Source: an uncultured Desulfobacter sp.
GTDB lineage: Bacteria > Desulfobacterota > Desulfobacteria > Desulfobacterales > Desulfobacteraceae
DNA length: 64,000 bases
Assembly: GCF_963677125.1 (NCBI RefSeq)
Contig: NZ_OY781882.1
Location: forward strand, 1,682,501 to 1,746,500
Reading direction: 5' to 3'
Shown here: one piece after another, positions 18,304 through 27,842 of the stretch
Layout of the letters: each line of letters begins with the position of its first letter
Position numbering within the stretch: the first letter of the stretch is position 1
Position numbers and translations under genes: made by a program
Notes under the pieces: generated by a model
The model's input: the letters and a program-made list of their open reading frames with translations, nothing else
What the model was told of the DNA's origin: nothing
The model's database searches: none

Positions 18304-20367
18304 CTACTTATCATCTTCCTGGCTGCAGAAATATTCGATGGTCTTCTGGGCGCAAGTAGGGCAATATCCAAGCTTCTGGTCCATGGTGTAAATCATTCGT
18401 TCATACAGTTTCTGATTTTCTTCGTTGGTACGGTTGGCCAGCGCTCCAATCAAAGAGCCGGCACCGGCAATGTCAGATTTAAGCCTGACATCGGTAATAG
18501 CTTTGACCAGTTCCAGGTTGTCCATAAAGTCATAATTGGCATCCACAGACAGTTTCTGACCATATATCTTTCGAATGGAATTTCTAAAAGAAGCTCGCTG
18601 TTCTTCGGTTTTAAGCCCCAGGCGTTCCTCAACGTTTTTGATATACCGCTCATCGATTTTAAGGGCCCGAAGCTCGCCTGTCTGGGGATCCTTGTACTTC
18701 CACATCATATCCGGCCCTAAGTGCTCGGCATCCACGCCAATAATCATATTTACATAATTGAGCACATCCTTTTTTATGGCCAGCGGTTCGTCCATATATG
18801 CATTAAACATCTCTGTCATAATGCGCTCCCGATAAAGGCCCCTGGCAATTTTCAAATCTTCCTTGAATTTATTTCTGTCTGCAGGTTCCTGGACATAATC
18901 AAGCACGACCCGGTCCAGGGCATTGAAAATATCCAAGGCAAACATACACTTGCCGTCATTGGTTTCAGAAGATTCTAAAAGCAGCTGCACGGCCCGGCCA
19001 AGATTTCTTTGTCCAAGTCCTTTCTGGCCAAAGCGTTTGGTAATATCAGTATCCTGGTTGAGCTGATCAATAAGTTCGGCCAAGGTCTTAAGGCTCTTTT
19101 CACCGGCCACCTCCCCTGCAGCAAGCTTCATGGTCTCAACGGGGGTGAGTTTGTCGGACCTAGGTAACCGGGTCAGTACCACGGCAACGGATGCTGCATA
19201 ATTCAGATTTGGATCCTGGTGAAGCACCTCCTGGTCAAGGGAACGCTTCACATCTGTGCCGATGGCATATTCGGTCAACGTTTTTTGTATTTTATAATCC
19301 GTATTATGGGCCACATAGCAAATCCGGCATCGGTCAACAATGGGTGCTTCCTCACGTTCCATCAAAAACGTGTTGAACTCGGAATTATTAGAGGTCGCAA
19401 TGATCAGGGTGTCGATAGGCCATTTAAACCCATCCAGCTCAATCATGCGGTTCTGGATGACGCCAAGGTAGACCTGAACCAGATCCTTTTTGTTTTTATA
19501 AATTTCATCGGAAAAATGGATGCCGCCGCCGGCCACCCGGGCCAAAGCCCCCCGGCGCAGGTCAAACCGGTATGGGTTGTTGGAATCGGGAATATGCAAC
19601 AGACGCTGGATAGACTCTTCACCCATAAGATCCACGGCCGAAGAGGTAATTTTATCTTTGGCCGGATATTTACCGGTAATCGTTCCTAAGCTTTCTATCA
19701 AGGGAACCGGGGCAATTTCGATAAACTCCATCATTTGAGCAGGCGTTTCATCACAATATTCACGAATCTGATTCCATATGTAAGCCGAACAGGCACCCAA
19801 AGGACGATACTGATCATAAAGACTTTCTATTTCCTTATCCTTGAATTTGAATGCTTTGGAAAGGTAGCTCATGGAGTCTTCTTTGTTTCCTTTAAAGCTC
19901 ATGGCAAGAATCATGGGATCTTCATAGGTCTGGGATTCAATGACATTAATCTTTCCATATCCGCCCAGTCTGTCAAGATTCTTAAAACGAAACGTATATT
20001 TCATATTTTTGGGAATAGACAAAAACTCCCGATAGCGGGCACACAGGTATTCAACGAAAAAAGTTTTTCCATTTCCTGGCTCACCCACCAGCACAAATGC
20101 CATTTCCCTGGAAGAACCACCCTCAGATGCATCCTTAACAAAAGAGACAAAGGAATTGATTTCGTCATACATACCCACCAGATGCCTTTTGCCTCCGCTG
20201 AACAGGTCAAACTTGTAGGTGGTCTTCCCTTTGACCGTGACCTTACGGATACCGGCTTCCAGAATCATGCGGGAGACCCCCTGGAATGCATCCTCAAATA
20301 TCCGGGTCCCCTTTTTAACGGCTTCGACGTGGTGGTTAAAGCTCTTAGGATCTGTTGTAGTGGCCAT
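18304..20367 (-). CDS. prkA: PrkA family serine protein kinase (YeaG)
   Basis: 687 aa from the ATG at 20367, which has GGAGGG eight bases upstream; a longer reading from 20397 is less likely because that ribosome site lies inside it. PrkA proteins have an AAA+ domain with Walker A (GEPGNGKT, residues 95-102) and a C-terminal kinase-homologous domain; E. coli YeaG is a Ser/Thr kinase, while B. subtilis PrkA is reported as an ATP-dependent protease. The C-terminus ends with CPTC and a further Cys, a possible zinc site. First gene of prkA-yeaH-spoVR-prkA2; the promoter must lie in the 340-base gap shared with the divergent repeat-protein gene. Confidence 0.93.
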   Translation of the reverse strand: MATTTDPKSFNHHVEAVKKGTRIFEDAFQGVSRMILEAGIRKVTVKGKTTYKFDLFSGGKRHLVGMYDEINSFVSFVKDASEGGSSREMAFVLVGEPGNGKTFFVEYLCARYREFLSIPKNMKYTFRFKNLDRLGGYGKINVIESQTYEDPMILAMSFKGNKEDSMSYLSKAFKFKDKEIESLYDQYRPLGACSAYIWNQIREYCDETPAQMMEFIEIAPVPLIESLGTITGKYPAKDKITSSAVDLMGEESIQRLLHIPDSNNPYRFDLRRGALARVAGGGIHFSDEIYKNKKDLVQVYLGVIQNRMIELDGFKWPIDTLIIATSNNSEFNTFLMEREEAPIVDRCRICYVAHNTDYKIQKTLTEYAIGTDVKRSLDQEVLHQDPNLNYAASVAVVLTRLPRSDKLTPVETMKLAAGEVAGEKSLKTLAELIDQLNQDTDITKRFGQKGLGQRNLGRAVQLLLESSETNDGKCMFALDIFNALDRVVLDYVQEPADRNKFKEDLKIARGLYRERIMTEMFNAYMDEPLAIKKDVLNYVNMIIGVDAEHLGPDMMWKYKDPQTGELRALKIDERYIKNVEERLGLKTEEQRASFRNSIRKIYGQKLSVDANYDFMDNLELVKAITDVRLKSDIAGAGSLIGALANRTNEENQKLYERMIYTMDQKLGYCPTCAQKTIEYFCSQEDDK

Positions 20368-20708
20368 TTTACCCTCCATGGGCAGCAAAGGCGGCAAGTG
20401 CTGCCAAATCTTTGGTTGGAATTTATGTGAAAATTTGGATAAGTCGCTAAATCACTATCATGTTTTATTTTAGGGTGAGCCTGAATGTTGATAGACCAGG
20501 TCCGCCCATGGCTATAAGTCAAGTTTGAAAATGAGTACTTTAAATATCTTAAAAACAGAAACTACTTAAAAAGATATATCAAGCGATAAAAAAGGTGTCA
20601 AATACTATCGTAACCTTCTTCGCCTTTGCTATAAACGCTTTTGGTATTTTTGATTTTATGATAACAATAAAAGATAAACTCAATCAACTGTCGCAAATGA
20701 GGGAACTA
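20368..20708. other. Divergent intergenic region, prkA operon / acidic-repeat gene
   Basis: 341 bases between two divergent coding units. It holds one copy of the dispersed palindromic repeat (20434-20527) and must contain the promoters for both sides. The stretch just before the plus-strand start (20595-20708) could be read as an extension of that gene beginning at a GTG, but the result would be an unusual hydrophobic leader without a ribosome site. I treat it as leader DNA. No sigma-54-like sequence was seen. Confidence 0.6.
20434..20527 (+). repeat. Dispersed palindromic repeat, copy 2
   Basis: Matches the other copies in TTTGGATAAGT, TTTTATTTTAGGGTGAGCCTG, GACCAGGTCCGCCCATGGC and a terminal TCAAGTTT also found at the end of copy 35587. 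It is the only copy that is not at the 3' end of a gene: it lies between two divergent genes. Confidence 0.65.
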
Positions 20709-22334
20709 ATGACCCGATCAACGCTGTTGACCATTAAGGATCTAATCAATGAACTGAATCTGGGTAAGGCCACTTTAAAATTCATTTTACATCAATTCAG
20801 TCCGTGGATTCCCACACAAATTGTCAACAATGAAACATATTACACCGAACAGGCGGTTACCACCCTTCTAAAAATCAAAAAATTTCTGGACACAGGTATG
20901 CTGCCCGAACAGATTGAGACATTCCTTGCACAAGAAGCCGAAATGCTTAAAGCCGCAGCAAAATATCCAGCCGATACTCCCCCAAAAGACCCCATAGATT
21001 TAGCGTCGGCATCAATGCTTAAGGATATGTTTCAGGTATATATTGAAAAACAGGATCGAATTGCCCAGGCACAGGAAAACCTTGTCCGAGTAGAAGATAG
21101 AAAAGCCGATGCAATGGAAAAACGGGCTGCCGCCGAAGAAAAAAAAGCTGATGCATTAACAAATATTGCCCGGGCTCTGCAGGAGATGAACCAGCGGCAC
21201 AGCACGGTTCCCCAGGCCATGGAGGTTGCCGGACGTGCAGTTGAAAGCATAGCCCTGGAAGAATCTCCCCAGCCCGCCGAAAATCTTCTGGACACCGATT
21301 TTGATGAAGATGACTATTTTTCTGAAGATCCTTTACCCATGGAAGATCCATTCCAGGATCAGGATCAGGATCATGAAGACATTGGTGACACCGATTTTTC
21401 AAATATGGACGACCTGTCTTTGCTGGTCAATGAAACGGCCCTGACACCTGAAGATATTGATGATCTCTCCTCATTGATTAACAGTGTATCTGATCCATCC
21501 AGTGCTTTAGATGACCTTGAAAGCCTGCTCGATGAGACGCCGTCAACATCTGAAGTCAGCACAGCGTCGCATGACATGGATGATTTGTCAAAACTGGTTG
21601 ATTCTGACGAATCATTATCTGATTCCAACGATCATGCAGCGGATGATAAAAATGACAATGAAAACGATTTAGACGACCTTTTCAGCCTTGTGGATATGGA
21701 TGCAGATGTCCCCAAGGACGTTACTGAAAGCACAGATGATCTGTCCAGGCTCATTGACCCCGAAGGAGATACGATCACCGGCGATTTAGATGACCTGTTC
21801 GCCCTGATCGAAAAACCTGAACAGACGCAAGAGACGATGGATGATCTGTCATTACTCGTCAATGATGCCGATAAAGAATCCGGGCAGGCAACTTCCGGCG
21901 ATGATATCAGAACAGATGATCTCTGGTCCTTGGTACCGGACGCAGATAATTCAAGCCCCAAAATACAGGCCCAAGGCGAGCAGTCAGTTGACTCCTCTGA
22001 AATGGATAACCTGTCTGCACTGATAGATATAGCACCAGATGACAGCCCGATCCCAGACGACACAACATCAGGAGATCAAGACATTGTTGACGATCCCACG
22101 GAAAGCCCATTGGATACACCTTCAATAAAACCGAATATTTCGCCGGATCAGGACATGAAAAAATACAAGGCTGCCGTCATGAAAATCATTATTGAATTAA
22201 AAGAACAAGGCCTCACAGCCCAAGAGACGACGGATCGACTCAACAGAGACGATGTCGCGACCCTGTCCGGGAAACCCACCTGGGGATTAAAAGCCATAGA
22301 AAAAATATACGGTTTTATTAATTCTGCCCAATAA
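20709..22334 (+). CDS. Protein with MerR-like N-terminus, coiled coil and ten DDLSxLV repeats
   Basis: 541 aa from the ATG at 20709 (GAGGG five bases upstream). Residues 1-95 look like a MerR-type helix-turn-helix (LLTIKDLINELNLGKATLKF; later YYTEQAVTTLLKIKKFL). About 110-180 is a charged, Ala-rich coiled coil. About 200-470 is extremely acidic and carries ten copies of a seven-residue motif D-D/N-L-(S/E/F/W)-x-L-(V/I/L), spaced 16-40 residues apart (for example DDLSLLV, DDLSSLI, DDLFSLV, DDLWSLV). The last 60 residues (QGLTAQETTDRLNR, SGKPTWGLKAIEKIYGFI) resemble the small helical DNA-binding unit of serine recombinases. No family recognised. It diverges from the prkA operon and could regulate it, but that is inference. 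Confidence 0.65.
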   Translation: MTRSTLLTIKDLINELNLGKATLKFILHQFSPWIPTQIVNNETYYTEQAVTTLLKIKKFLDTGMLPEQIETFLAQEAEMLKAAAKYPADTPPKDPIDLASASMLKDMFQVYIEKQDRIAQAQENLVRVEDRKADAMEKRAAAEEKKADALTNIARALQEMNQRHSTVPQAMEVAGRAVESIALEESPQPAENLLDTDFDEDDYFSEDPLPMEDPFQDQDQDHEDIGDTDFSNMDDLSLLVNETALTPEDIDDLSSLINSVSDPSSALDDLESLLDETPSTSEVSTASHDMDDLSKLVDSDESLSDSNDHAADDKNDNENDLDDLFSLVDMDADVPKDVTESTDDLSRLIDPEGDTITGDLDDLFALIEKPEQTQETMDDLSLLVNDADKESGQATSGDDIRTDDLWSLVPDADNSSPKIQAQGEQSVDSSEMDNLSALIDIAPDDSPIPDDTTSGDQDIVDDPTESPLDTPSIKPNISPDQDMKKYKAAVMKIIIELKEQGLTAQETTDRLNRDDVATLSGKPTWGLKAIEKIYGFINSAQ

Positions 22335-22397
22335 CAGCCATGGAGGGCTTCAACCGATCACAACAGACAAACGCAATTGAACAAATATCCGGAACGT

Positions 22398-23336
22398 TTA
22401 TTTTGCACCGGCAATATCGGCGAAACGCGTGTCAACAAATTTATCTAGATCAATGAGAGAGGTCATAATATTCATTTCATCCATCATATATTTCTGGATC
22501 TTATCAAGATCTTCTTTCTGGGGATAAAGCTCTCCTGTCAAAATTCGGTCCGGCGGATCAGTAAGCACCCGTCGAATGATATCCTTATCCTGGGAAAAGA
22601 AATCAGCACCAATAATTGAAGCCGGCTCGGGCTGGGCATCAATGGCAAGCCCGGACCGGACAAAACTTGTGCAAATCTCCTGAATGGCTTCGGGATTCTT
22701 TTCAATAATCTCGGTTCGCATGACAAATACACAGCAGGGATGTTTGTCCCACAGATTTTTTGACAGTTCAAATTCTTCACCATGCCCAGCGGCTATAACC
22801 TGGGAGCCAAATGGTTCAGCCACGATAAACCCACCGATTTCGCCGTCTTCGTCATACTCAAGGGCTTCGGGCATCTGGAAGGGAGCAACCACCTCAAGGG
22901 TGACATCTATTCCCTTTTCGGTAGCCCGCCCGGGTTTCAACCCTTTCTCGGATAACAGCTTATGAAACAACATATTGTGAATGGAAAGCTGATACGGAAT
23001 CAATACAGTCTTACCCGCGAAATCCTCAACTGAATTAATATTGGCTCTTTTATTTTTAACTAAAACACTGCCGGATTTATGGGCCAGTAACAGCAACTTG
23101 AGATCAACACCGGACTTAAACAGATCCATAGCTGTCGGTGCCAAAACCAAAGCACCGTCCAAAGATTTCACGGACAGCGCATCAGCCACCTCATTCCACC
23201 CGTTTTTCACCACAGGCTCCAGTGTGCAGTGCTGAAAGGTTTCCATACTTTGTTGTAATTTTCGAGCCGTTACACCGAGAATGAAATGATCTGTGATTTT
23301 AAGATATCCGATCTTTATCGCGGGTTTTTCCGCCAT
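22398..23336 (-). CDS. NMT1/CmpA-like ABC substrate-binding protein without signal peptide
   Basis: 312 aa from the ATG at 23336, spaced eight bases from GGAGG; the longer GTG start at 23345 overlaps that ribosome site. The pattern (KIGYLKITDHFILGV at the start, DGALVLAPTAMDL, EDFAGKTVLIP, AEPFGSQV) is that of NMT1/NrtA-type periplasmic binding proteins for nitrate, sulfonate or thiamine precursors. Unlike transporter components it has no signal peptide or lipobox, and no permease or ATPase gene is adjacent. It may therefore be a cytoplasmic sensor or enzyme relative; ligand unknown. Confidence 0.75.
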   Translation of the reverse strand: MAEKPAIKIGYLKITDHFILGVTARKLQQSMETFQHCTLEPVVKNGWNEVADALSVKSLDGALVLAPTAMDLFKSGVDLKLLLLAHKSGSVLVKNKRANINSVEDFAGKTVLIPYQLSIHNMLFHKLLSEKGLKPGRATEKGIDVTLEVVAPFQMPEALEYDEDGEIGGFIVAEPFGSQVIAAGHGEEFELSKNLWDKHPCCVFVMRTEIIEKNPEAIQEICTSFVRSGLAIDAQPEPASIIGADFFSQDKDIIRRVLTDPPDRILTGELYPQKEDLDKIQKYMMDEMNIMTSLIDLDKFVDTRFADIAGAK

Positions 23337-23559
23337 TTCATGCACCTCCGGAGATGATTAATGTATAAAAATAAAGGCTGAATCTCATTAATGATTATAT
23401 TTAAGTTTGATTCAAAGTCGATTCTAAAAAGGCTTTGAACTGTTTGACAACCGGATTTTGCGCTTCATTTACATTTGAATTTGCCATAATTTCGCAACAA
23501 AGTAAACCCCAACGTGCAGAATGTGGAACCCTATTAATAAGGCGGTATAATAATTTTAA

Positions 23560-24327
23560 CTAAAAAAAAGAATCCGAGTGACCTGCTAATTCAGCCTCTT
23601 TTTTTGCTTGGATAATTATACTTGCGAAAATTAAATCCTGAGGAGAGGTGAGTTTAATATTAAACAATGTGCCGTCCACCATCGCCACCGGTATTTTCGC
23701 ATGTTCGCAGATAGACGCTTCGTCCGTACCCACAAAACCAGTATTCTGCGCATGAACTGCGGCTTTGGCAATCAGATCCAAGCGAAAAATCTGGGGCGTC
23801 TGGGCCCGAAACAAGCCTTTTCGGTCAAGGGTGCAGATTACCATATCGTTTTCATCGGCTCTTTTCACTGTATCAACAATGCTTAGAGACGGAATGCAAG
23901 CGCCATTTTCCATAGCACCGTCAAGGCAGCGGTCAACCAGTTTTTCACCCACAAATGGCCTCACCCCATCATGAATCAGCACAAAGGTTCTTTCGGGGAG
24001 GGTACAAATCTCCAGAGCTTTGTTAAGCCCGTTACCTACAGAATCCTGACGGGTAGCACCACCTTTAATAATATGCAACGGTTTGAAAAATGAAAATCTG
24101 TGCAAAAGATCGTTGCAGGTAAAATCCAAATCCTGTTCAGGAACCACCAGAATAATCTCATCCACCCGGCAGTGGGAGTCAAAAGCGGTGAGTGTGCGAA
24201 CAATGACCGGGAGACCTTCAAGGTCAATGAACTGTTTTTTAACAGTAGACTGCATGCGCAGACCTTTTCCGCCCGCCACGACAACAGCAATATTTTGAGA
24301 TAGCACTTTATTTCCTGCGTCAGCCAT
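23560..24327 (-). CDS. ispD: 2-C-methyl-D-erythritol 4-phosphate cytidylyltransferase IspD
   Basis: Third enzyme of the MEP isoprenoid pathway: CTP + MEP to CDP-ME. 255 aa, with a short N-terminal addition. Nucleotide-binding signature VVVAGGKGLRMQSTVKKQF (about 17-35), catalytic lysine in that segment, VLIHDGVRPFV (about 118-128), and AQTPQIFRLD (about 175-184). It begins 5 bases after the HPr-domain gene, so the two are cotranscribed. No ispF is adjacent. Confidence 0.94.
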   Translation of the reverse strand: MADAGNKVLSQNIAVVVAGGKGLRMQSTVKKQFIDLEGLPVIVRTLTAFDSHCRVDEIILVVPEQDLDFTCNDLLHRFSFFKPLHIIKGGATRQDSVGNGLNKALEICTLPERTFVLIHDGVRPFVGEKLVDRCLDGAMENGACIPSLSIVDTVKRADENDMVICTLDRKGLFRAQTPQIFRLDLIAKAAVHAQNTGFVGTDEASICEHAKIPVAMVDGTLFNIKLTSPQDLIFASIIIQAKKEAELAGHSDSFF

Positions 24328-24332
24328 AAAGT

Positions 24333-25643
24333 TTAAATCAAATAACTCAATTCAGTGGGCAAGGGTATACCTTTTCCCATATGATCCTCACCGTAATTGA
24401 CACCGGCAAGAATTTTCAAATCATTTAACGCCCTGGAATCACCCTTAAAGACGACCGTTTCAATCTCCTCTTTTTTTATTTTTCCCCCGGCCCACTGCAT
24501 ATCAAGAACCGATGAGGCATCAAACTGGTCTTTGCCCACATGAAGTTTGACCTCTCCGCCGTAATGCTGAACGATCTTTGCCACCAAAAGGCTTGGCCGG
24601 CTATGAAAGCCCCTATCTTTGGGAATCCCTACTTCAATTGTACCGGACTCCATATTCATGTTTAAAACCTTTGTAGCCACAGCCTTGCCGGAGGATAAAA
24701 AACGGCCTGCATAATACAGACAATAATTCATGGCACGATCCAAAACAGTATCCGGATCAATAAGATCGGAAAGGGAGAGACTAATATTTTTATAAACATG
24801 TTTAAAGCCGGTATCATAGAGGTGACGCTCATAAAAATGAAGCAACCGCCCCAGCACCTGCAGAATATGAAAAACGATGGAAAAATGACTGCGCAACTGG
24901 TTTAACAGTTCAGCATCAGGAGACTGCAACGTAGTGACAACATAGGAATCAAAGGAAGACTGAATATTATGCACACGCATCTCATAGCTTCTAATTGTCA
25001 CCTCGTTGATAACATCAGGGACAAGCTTGTAAATCGTCTCAAGGTCATAGCGTTCATAAAACGTAAACTGTTCAAAATCCCGGATCAATTCAAGAAACTG
25101 ACTTGCAATCCGTGTTAAATTTTTTTTCTGACTGCTTTTGGGCATGGCATCGTCAATATTATGTTCCAGCTGACCGGCAGTGGCAATGCCGGGAAAATAG
25201 TCCAGGTTATAGCCGGAATCAGGGATGGTGATATCCAGACGTTTTGCTTCCTTCAAGGCAACAGGTGCTGCCTGATGAATGGCATCCTGTAGAAATCGAA
25301 GCATATCAAGCGCTTCCTGCTTAAAGGCGCTATGCTTCTGATCCCCGAAATCGTAAAAATCGAACCGGTCCAAGGTGTGACGCTGGGAATAACAGGCAAG
25401 GGAAAGGTGCCGAATTGCGGCTGATATTGCACGATAAAACAACCAGTCCCTATTTTTTTTTGCACCATGAAAATCAAGAAAATCTTCCATGATGTGGGAG
25501 GTGATGATCAGTTTTGAACAAAGTTTCTTGGTGAAAAGATAACTGTCGTCATTCAATCCAACAATGAACAAAATACACTGAAGATACTCATATGAAAAGA
25601 TATTTGCTTTTTCCTTAAAAGATATGCCACAGGTGTCATTCAT
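24333..25643 (-). CDS. 436-aa protein with C-terminal HPr-like phosphocarrier domain
   Basis: The first 330 residues are helical and match no family I recognise. Residues about 332-415 align with HPr: GFHSRPS has His347 and Arg349 where HPr has His15 and Arg17, and ASSVLDM puts Ser378 at the regulatory Ser46 site. Both phosphorylation positions are thus kept. An N-terminal domain this large on an HPr is unusual. No enzyme I, EII or HPr kinase gene lies in the window. The ATG at 25643 has no clear ribosome site and lies about 24 bases after the end of rnpB, so translation may depend on the rnpB transcript or start a little later. Function unknown; a nitrogen-PTS-like regulatory role is only a guess. 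Confidence 0.65.
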   Translation of the reverse strand: MNDTCGISFKEKANIFSYEYLQCILFIVGLNDDSYLFTKKLCSKLIITSHIMEDFLDFHGAKKNRDWLFYRAISAAIRHLSLACYSQRHTLDRFDFYDFGDQKHSAFKQEALDMLRFLQDAIHQAAPVALKEAKRLDITIPDSGYNLDYFPGIATAGQLEHNIDDAMPKSSQKKNLTRIASQFLELIRDFEQFTFYERYDLETIYKLVPDVINEVTIRSYEMRVHNIQSSFDSYVVTTLQSPDAELLNQLRSHFSIVFHILQVLGRLLHFYERHLYDTGFKHVYKNISLSLSDLIDPDTVLDRAMNYCLYYAGRFLSSGKAVATKVLNMNMESGTIEVGIPKDRGFHSRPSLLVAKIVQHYGGEVKLHVGKDQFDASSVLDMQWAGGKIKKEEIETVVFKGDSRALNDLKILAGVNYGEDHMGKGIPLPTELSYLI

Positions 25644-25666
25644 AGCTATTTACTCGATATTTAAAA

Positions 25667-26103
<437 letters not shown>

Positions 26104-26123
26104 TAAAAATCATTTTTTAAGTA

Positions 26124-26834
26124 TCAATGTTTTCTGTAATAAAGAATTCTGCTGCACTGGGGACAGAATATCAACTGGTTTCCACGTTGCACTTCAATAT
26201 ACAGCTGGGGTGGAATATTCATAAAACACCCTAAACAAACCTGATCCTGCGCCTCAGCAACGGCAGACCCTTGATTCATTTTGGAAATGCGTTTGAATCG
26301 ATCTAACAGTTTAGGATCCAGACTTACGCCAATTTCTTTCTGGCTTTCAAGATATTCATCAAGAAGCTGACGGTCTTTAGTGGTTTGTTCTTCAATCTTG
26401 TTCTGTTCAGCTTTAACCTGTTCTTCAAGTTGCTGATATTCTTTTGTACTTTCATCCACAATAGCCTGGGACTTCTCCCGCTCTTCCATGATCTGTAACA
26501 GCTCTGTTTCCAAGGCATCTTTTCTTTTCTTGTTATCATCCACTTCCCGGAGCAAAACCTGATACTCTTTATTTGTGCTTACATTGCGCAGGGTCTCGTT
26601 GCTTTTAATAATGCGCGCATCCACAATTTTTATTTCATTTTCAGCATCAAGGCAATTTTTTTTCAGCATTTCAAGTTCTTCGGTATTTTCCTTGAGCGCT
26701 GCGGCAAACTGTTTAAGCCTGGATGCCAATTTGGTTTTCTTTTTTTCAACCTCTGACAGAACGTCCTTGAGACGGACTATTTGGGTTTCAGCCTCCTGAA
26801 GTTTTACAAGGGTGGCAATATCTGGTTTTGACAT
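26124..26834 (-). CDS. Coiled-coil protein with C-terminal C4 zinc ribbon
   Basis: 236 aa. Residues about 5-170 form one long charged coiled coil; the C-terminus (about 195-232) holds two cysteine pairs, CLGCF and CPQCSRILYY, of the zf-RING_7/CT398 type. Such proteins are widespread next to Nif3-like genes and rnpB, as here, but their role is not settled; links to nucleic-acid handling and secretion or flagellar export have been suggested for relatives. It starts 14 bases after the Nif3-like gene ends, so the two are one unit. Confidence 0.85.
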   Translation of the reverse strand: MSKPDIATLVKLQEAETQIVRLKDVLSEVEKKKTKLASRLKQFAAALKENTEELEMLKKNCLDAENEIKIVDARIIKSNETLRNVSTNKEYQVLLREVDDNKKRKDALETELLQIMEEREKSQAIVDESTKEYQQLEEQVKAEQNKIEEQTTKDRQLLDEYLESQKEIGVSLDPKLLDRFKRISKMNQGSAVAEAQDQVCLGCFMNIPPQLYIEVQRGNQLIFCPQCSRILYYRKH

Positions 26835-26848
26835 AAGGTGTTACATCC

Positions 26849-27664
26849 TCATATGGTTAAAAATGGATCTTGTTCCTGATCATATGTGTTAATTACAATT
26901 TTATACTTTACGGCATCAAACATCTGCCTAAGACGAGTTTCCAAAAGCTCAACAGCAATGGATTCGGAAGAAAAGTGGCCGACATCGACTGCGGATTTAC
27001 CATGGGACTCTATATCCCGAGCCTCGTGATATTTCAAATCCCCTGTGACATAAACATCCATTCCTGAATCTAAAAAATGATTTGTCAAAGAGCCGCCTGA
27101 CCCCGAACATAGTGCTGCAGTTGAGACCATGTTTTCAGGATTACCGATAATTCTTACCCCGGAAATTCCCAATTTTTCTTTAATCCGACAAGCCAGTCGT
27201 TCAAGTGTCATAGTCCCACCGAGCTGTCCGATGCGCCCAAGACCTTGAATTTCGTTTAAAGATTCATTTTTCATTGCATCGGCAAGAAAAACATCTGTAC
27301 AAAAAATCCCCAATTTTTCGGCCAGATAGTCGTTCAGACCGTCCGGGGCTTTATCCAGATTTGTATGGGCACTGACTATGGCAATCCGTGATCTGGCACT
27401 GATCAGAATAGCAGACCCAGGCATCCTGGAAAAATCAATCTGCTTTTCAGGTGACATAGTCAAAGGATGATGGGTAATGAGCATATCACACCCTATTCTT
27501 TCCGCTTCGGCCAGTGCCTTGTCTGTGACATCCAGAGCAACTAAAATCTTGGACACCTGCCAGTCGGGATCACCGACCTGAAGTCCTGAATTATCCCAGG
27601 ATTCAGCCAAAGCAAAAGGAGCAATTTGATCTACAATATCAATAATCTGTTTTACCGAAGGCAT
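26849..27664 (-). CDS. Nif3-like dinuclear metal centre hexameric protein
   Basis: 271 aa from the ATG at 27664 (MPSVKQIIDIVD). A longer reading to 27709 would place the start inside a terminator hairpin. Metal-site motifs of the NIF3/YbgI family are present: THHPLT (about 64-69), SAHTNLDKAPDGLN (about 100-113) and, near the C-terminus, DVGHFSSE (about 225-232). The family has been linked to GTP cyclohydrolase-like chemistry, but its reaction is unsettled. It forms a unit with the zinc-ribbon gene downstream and is separated from the tRNA upstream by a terminator. Confidence 0.92.
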   Translation of the reverse strand: MPSVKQIIDIVDQIAPFALAESWDNSGLQVGDPDWQVSKILVALDVTDKALAEAERIGCDMLITHHPLTMSPEKQIDFSRMPGSAILISARSRIAIVSAHTNLDKAPDGLNDYLAEKLGIFCTDVFLADAMKNESLNEIQGLGRIGQLGGTMTLERLACRIKEKLGISGVRIIGNPENMVSTAALCSGSGGSLTNHFLDSGMDVYVTGDLKYHEARDIESHGKSAVDVGHFSSESIAVELLETRLRQMFDAVKYKIVINTYDQEQDPFLTI

Positions 27665-27684
27665 GCGTTCAATTCGTCTCAAAA

Positions 27685-27712
27685 TAAAAAAGCGTGGAGT
27701 ACACTCCACGCT
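27685..27712 (-). terminator. Rho-independent terminator after the CAU tRNA gene
   Basis: AGCGTGGAGT and ACTCCACGCT pair perfectly (10 bp, two-base loop), followed on the minus strand by TTTTTAT. It lies about 130 bases downstream of the tRNA and just before the Nif3-like gene, so it would end the tRNA (or rpoD-tRNA) transcript and insulate the next unit. Confidence 0.85.
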
Positions 27713-27842
27713 TAAGATTTAATCTATTTTCGTACTGCTTTACAGGCATATCTGTATATGACCTGGTCATCCTTTCCCTCTTTTCAGCATATCAAATTAG
27801 CTCCCCCTCCTGTTTAAGACCTCATTCATGAACAAGTTCTTT

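Noticed and set aside
23337..23559. 28-codon frame on the minus strand between ispD and the NMT1-like gene (about 23400-23490)
   Set aside because: No ribosome site and too short to judge; treated as intergenic DNA.
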